The notes below the pieces were generated by a model that ran no database searches, had not been told where the DNA came from, and was given only the letters and a program-made list of their open reading frames with translations. Positions 63,387 through 64,000 of a stretch of 64,000 nt of DNA are shown one piece after another; within the stretch, counting starts at the first letter, position 1, and each line of letters starts with the position of its first letter. This DNA is from Arthrobacter sp. APC 3897 (GTDB lineage: Bacteria; Actinomycetota; Actinomycetes; Actinomycetales; Micrococcaceae), in contig NZ_JASDDG010000010.1 in the NCBI RefSeq assembly GCF_030407495.1, forward strand, positions 1-64,000, written 5' to 3'. The position numbers were made by a program, and so were the translations under genes.

Positions 63387-64000
63387 ATGAAAAACACCGT
63401 AAAGGCCGGCACCCTGCTGCTTGCAGGGATGCTGGCCCTTTCTGCCTGCGGCAGTTCCGACGAGACGGCTTCCGCCTCGGACGGGGAGGCAGCGTCCGCA
63501 TCGCCGTCGTCCGCTGCCGCCCTCGCCGTCGGCCAGGAGCAGTACACCGAAGCGGAACTCCTGACGGCTGTCGAAGCAGTAAACGCAGCTGAGGGCGGAA
63601 CCGGCGTTGTTTCCGACGAGGCGGCCTTCCGCCAGTATCTGGCTGATCAGTCCCTTCCTGAGGGCATCGCGATCACCCCTGCTCAGTGTGAGGAAATCGC
63701 AGGCTTCGCAACCTTCTTCGGTGACGTGGAGCAGGCCCATATGGCGTCCCTGAGGCTCGGTGACGACCAGAAACTCACACTGGTCAGCCATCCGGATGCG
63801 ACTGTCCCGGACACTCAGATGCGGGACAACGAGGACCTGCTGGGCGATTGTGTCGAGTTTGAGATGGGCGACGAGGAATTCACCGCCGCCGGCACCACTG
63901 AGCGCCTTGATGTCTCCACGGAGGCACCTGCCACGCAGGCCTTCAGCCTGACGCTGACTGCCGAGGGCACCACCCTGAGCGGAGTGAAGGTTTCCGCCGC
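63387..64000 (+). CDS. Lipoprotein of unknown function, truncated by the window edge
   Basis: 204 complete codons, open to the right edge. Residues 1-20 form a lipoprotein signal peptide with the lipobox LSAC (Cys21), followed by a Ser/Ala-rich tether. The mature part has QEQYTEAELLTAVEAVNA, an acidic mid-region, two widely spaced cysteines (in AQCEEIAGF and GDCVEFEMG) that could form a disulfide, and little hydrophobic sequence. I recognise no family. GGGGGAAAA lies just upstream of the ATG. Confidence 0.75.
   Translation, partial: MKNTVKAGTLLLAGMLALSACGSSDETASASDGEAASASPSSAAALAVGQEQYTEAELLTAVEAVNAAEGGTGVVSDEAAFRQYLADQSLPEGIAITPAQCEEIAGFATFFGDVEQAHMASLRLGDDQKLTLVSHPDATVPDTQMRDNEDLLGDCVEFEMGDEEFTAAGTTERLDVSTEAPATQAFSLTLTAEGTTLSGVKVSA

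Overview
The window is about 64 kb of high-GC chromosomal DNA from an actinobacterium. Gene content, promoter style (many starts with a -10-like hexamer 6-8 bases upstream and no Shine-Dalgarno, suggesting leaderless mRNAs), tRNA genes without an encoded CCA and several gene neighbourhoods point to Micrococcaceae, most like Arthrobacter and relatives. The genus is an inference from remembered protein sequences, not from a search. I see no rRNA operon, IS element, prophage or CRISPR array.

Layout. 1-9488: an S4 RNA-binding protein (partial), a DMT exporter, glycyl-tRNA synthetase with a GNAT enzyme, a YibE/F membrane protein beside a TetR regulator, and an ABC-ATPase/YhgE/TetR operon whose regulator is a paralogue of the first one. 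9489-16378: dusB, a dNTPase, and a large LPxTG cell-wall protein with an N-terminal thioester (adhesin) domain and eight ~103-residue repeats. 16596-24467: dnaG, then a huge secreted xylan-degrading enzyme (GH10, CE4, CBM, GH10, HYR) bracketed by two identical tRNA-Asn genes, followed by a sugar/proton symporter. 24522-28316: a holin-like membrane protein, a CDP-alcohol phosphatidyltransferase/transporter/glycosyltransferase operon and a CAU tRNA. 28529-36142: an acyl-CoA dehydrogenase, an M23 peptidase, the housekeeping block rpsB-tsf-pyrH-frr-cdsA and a DivIVA-like protein.

36139-42283 is a compact organic-acid (probably acetate) uptake island. Two SSS symporters, each with a small membrane partner gene, flank a LytS/LytT-type two-component system. 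The divergent promoter carries a sequence fitting the LytTR direct-repeat consensus and a CRP/GlxR-like palindrome. 42355-46676: an Lrp regulator divergent from branched-chain 2-oxoacid dehydrogenase E1alpha/E1beta/E2, with a perfect CRP-like palindrome between them. 47291-55886: a TetR regulator divergent from methylcrotonyl-CoA carboxylase, acyl-CoA dehydrogenase, CoA transferase, MaoC hydratase and CitE-like lyase. This set resembles the M. tuberculosis Rv2495c-Rv2506 locus for leucine and probably itaconate breakdown. 55981-64000: an NAD-binding protein, the MEP-pathway genes dxr and ispG around a site-2 protease, a SatD-like/SatE-like pair behind a palindrome, a YciI protein, a GNAT protein and a truncated lipoprotein.

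The genes suggest a saprophyte that degrades acetylated xylan outside the cell, imports the sugars and released acetate, and oxidises branched-chain amino acids. The least explained items are the thioester adhesin, the tRNA-bracketed xylanase, a ~100-bp dispersed intergenic repeat (9665-9764 and 56733-56834), and the SatD-like protein with a possible helix-turn-helix and its own palindromic operator.
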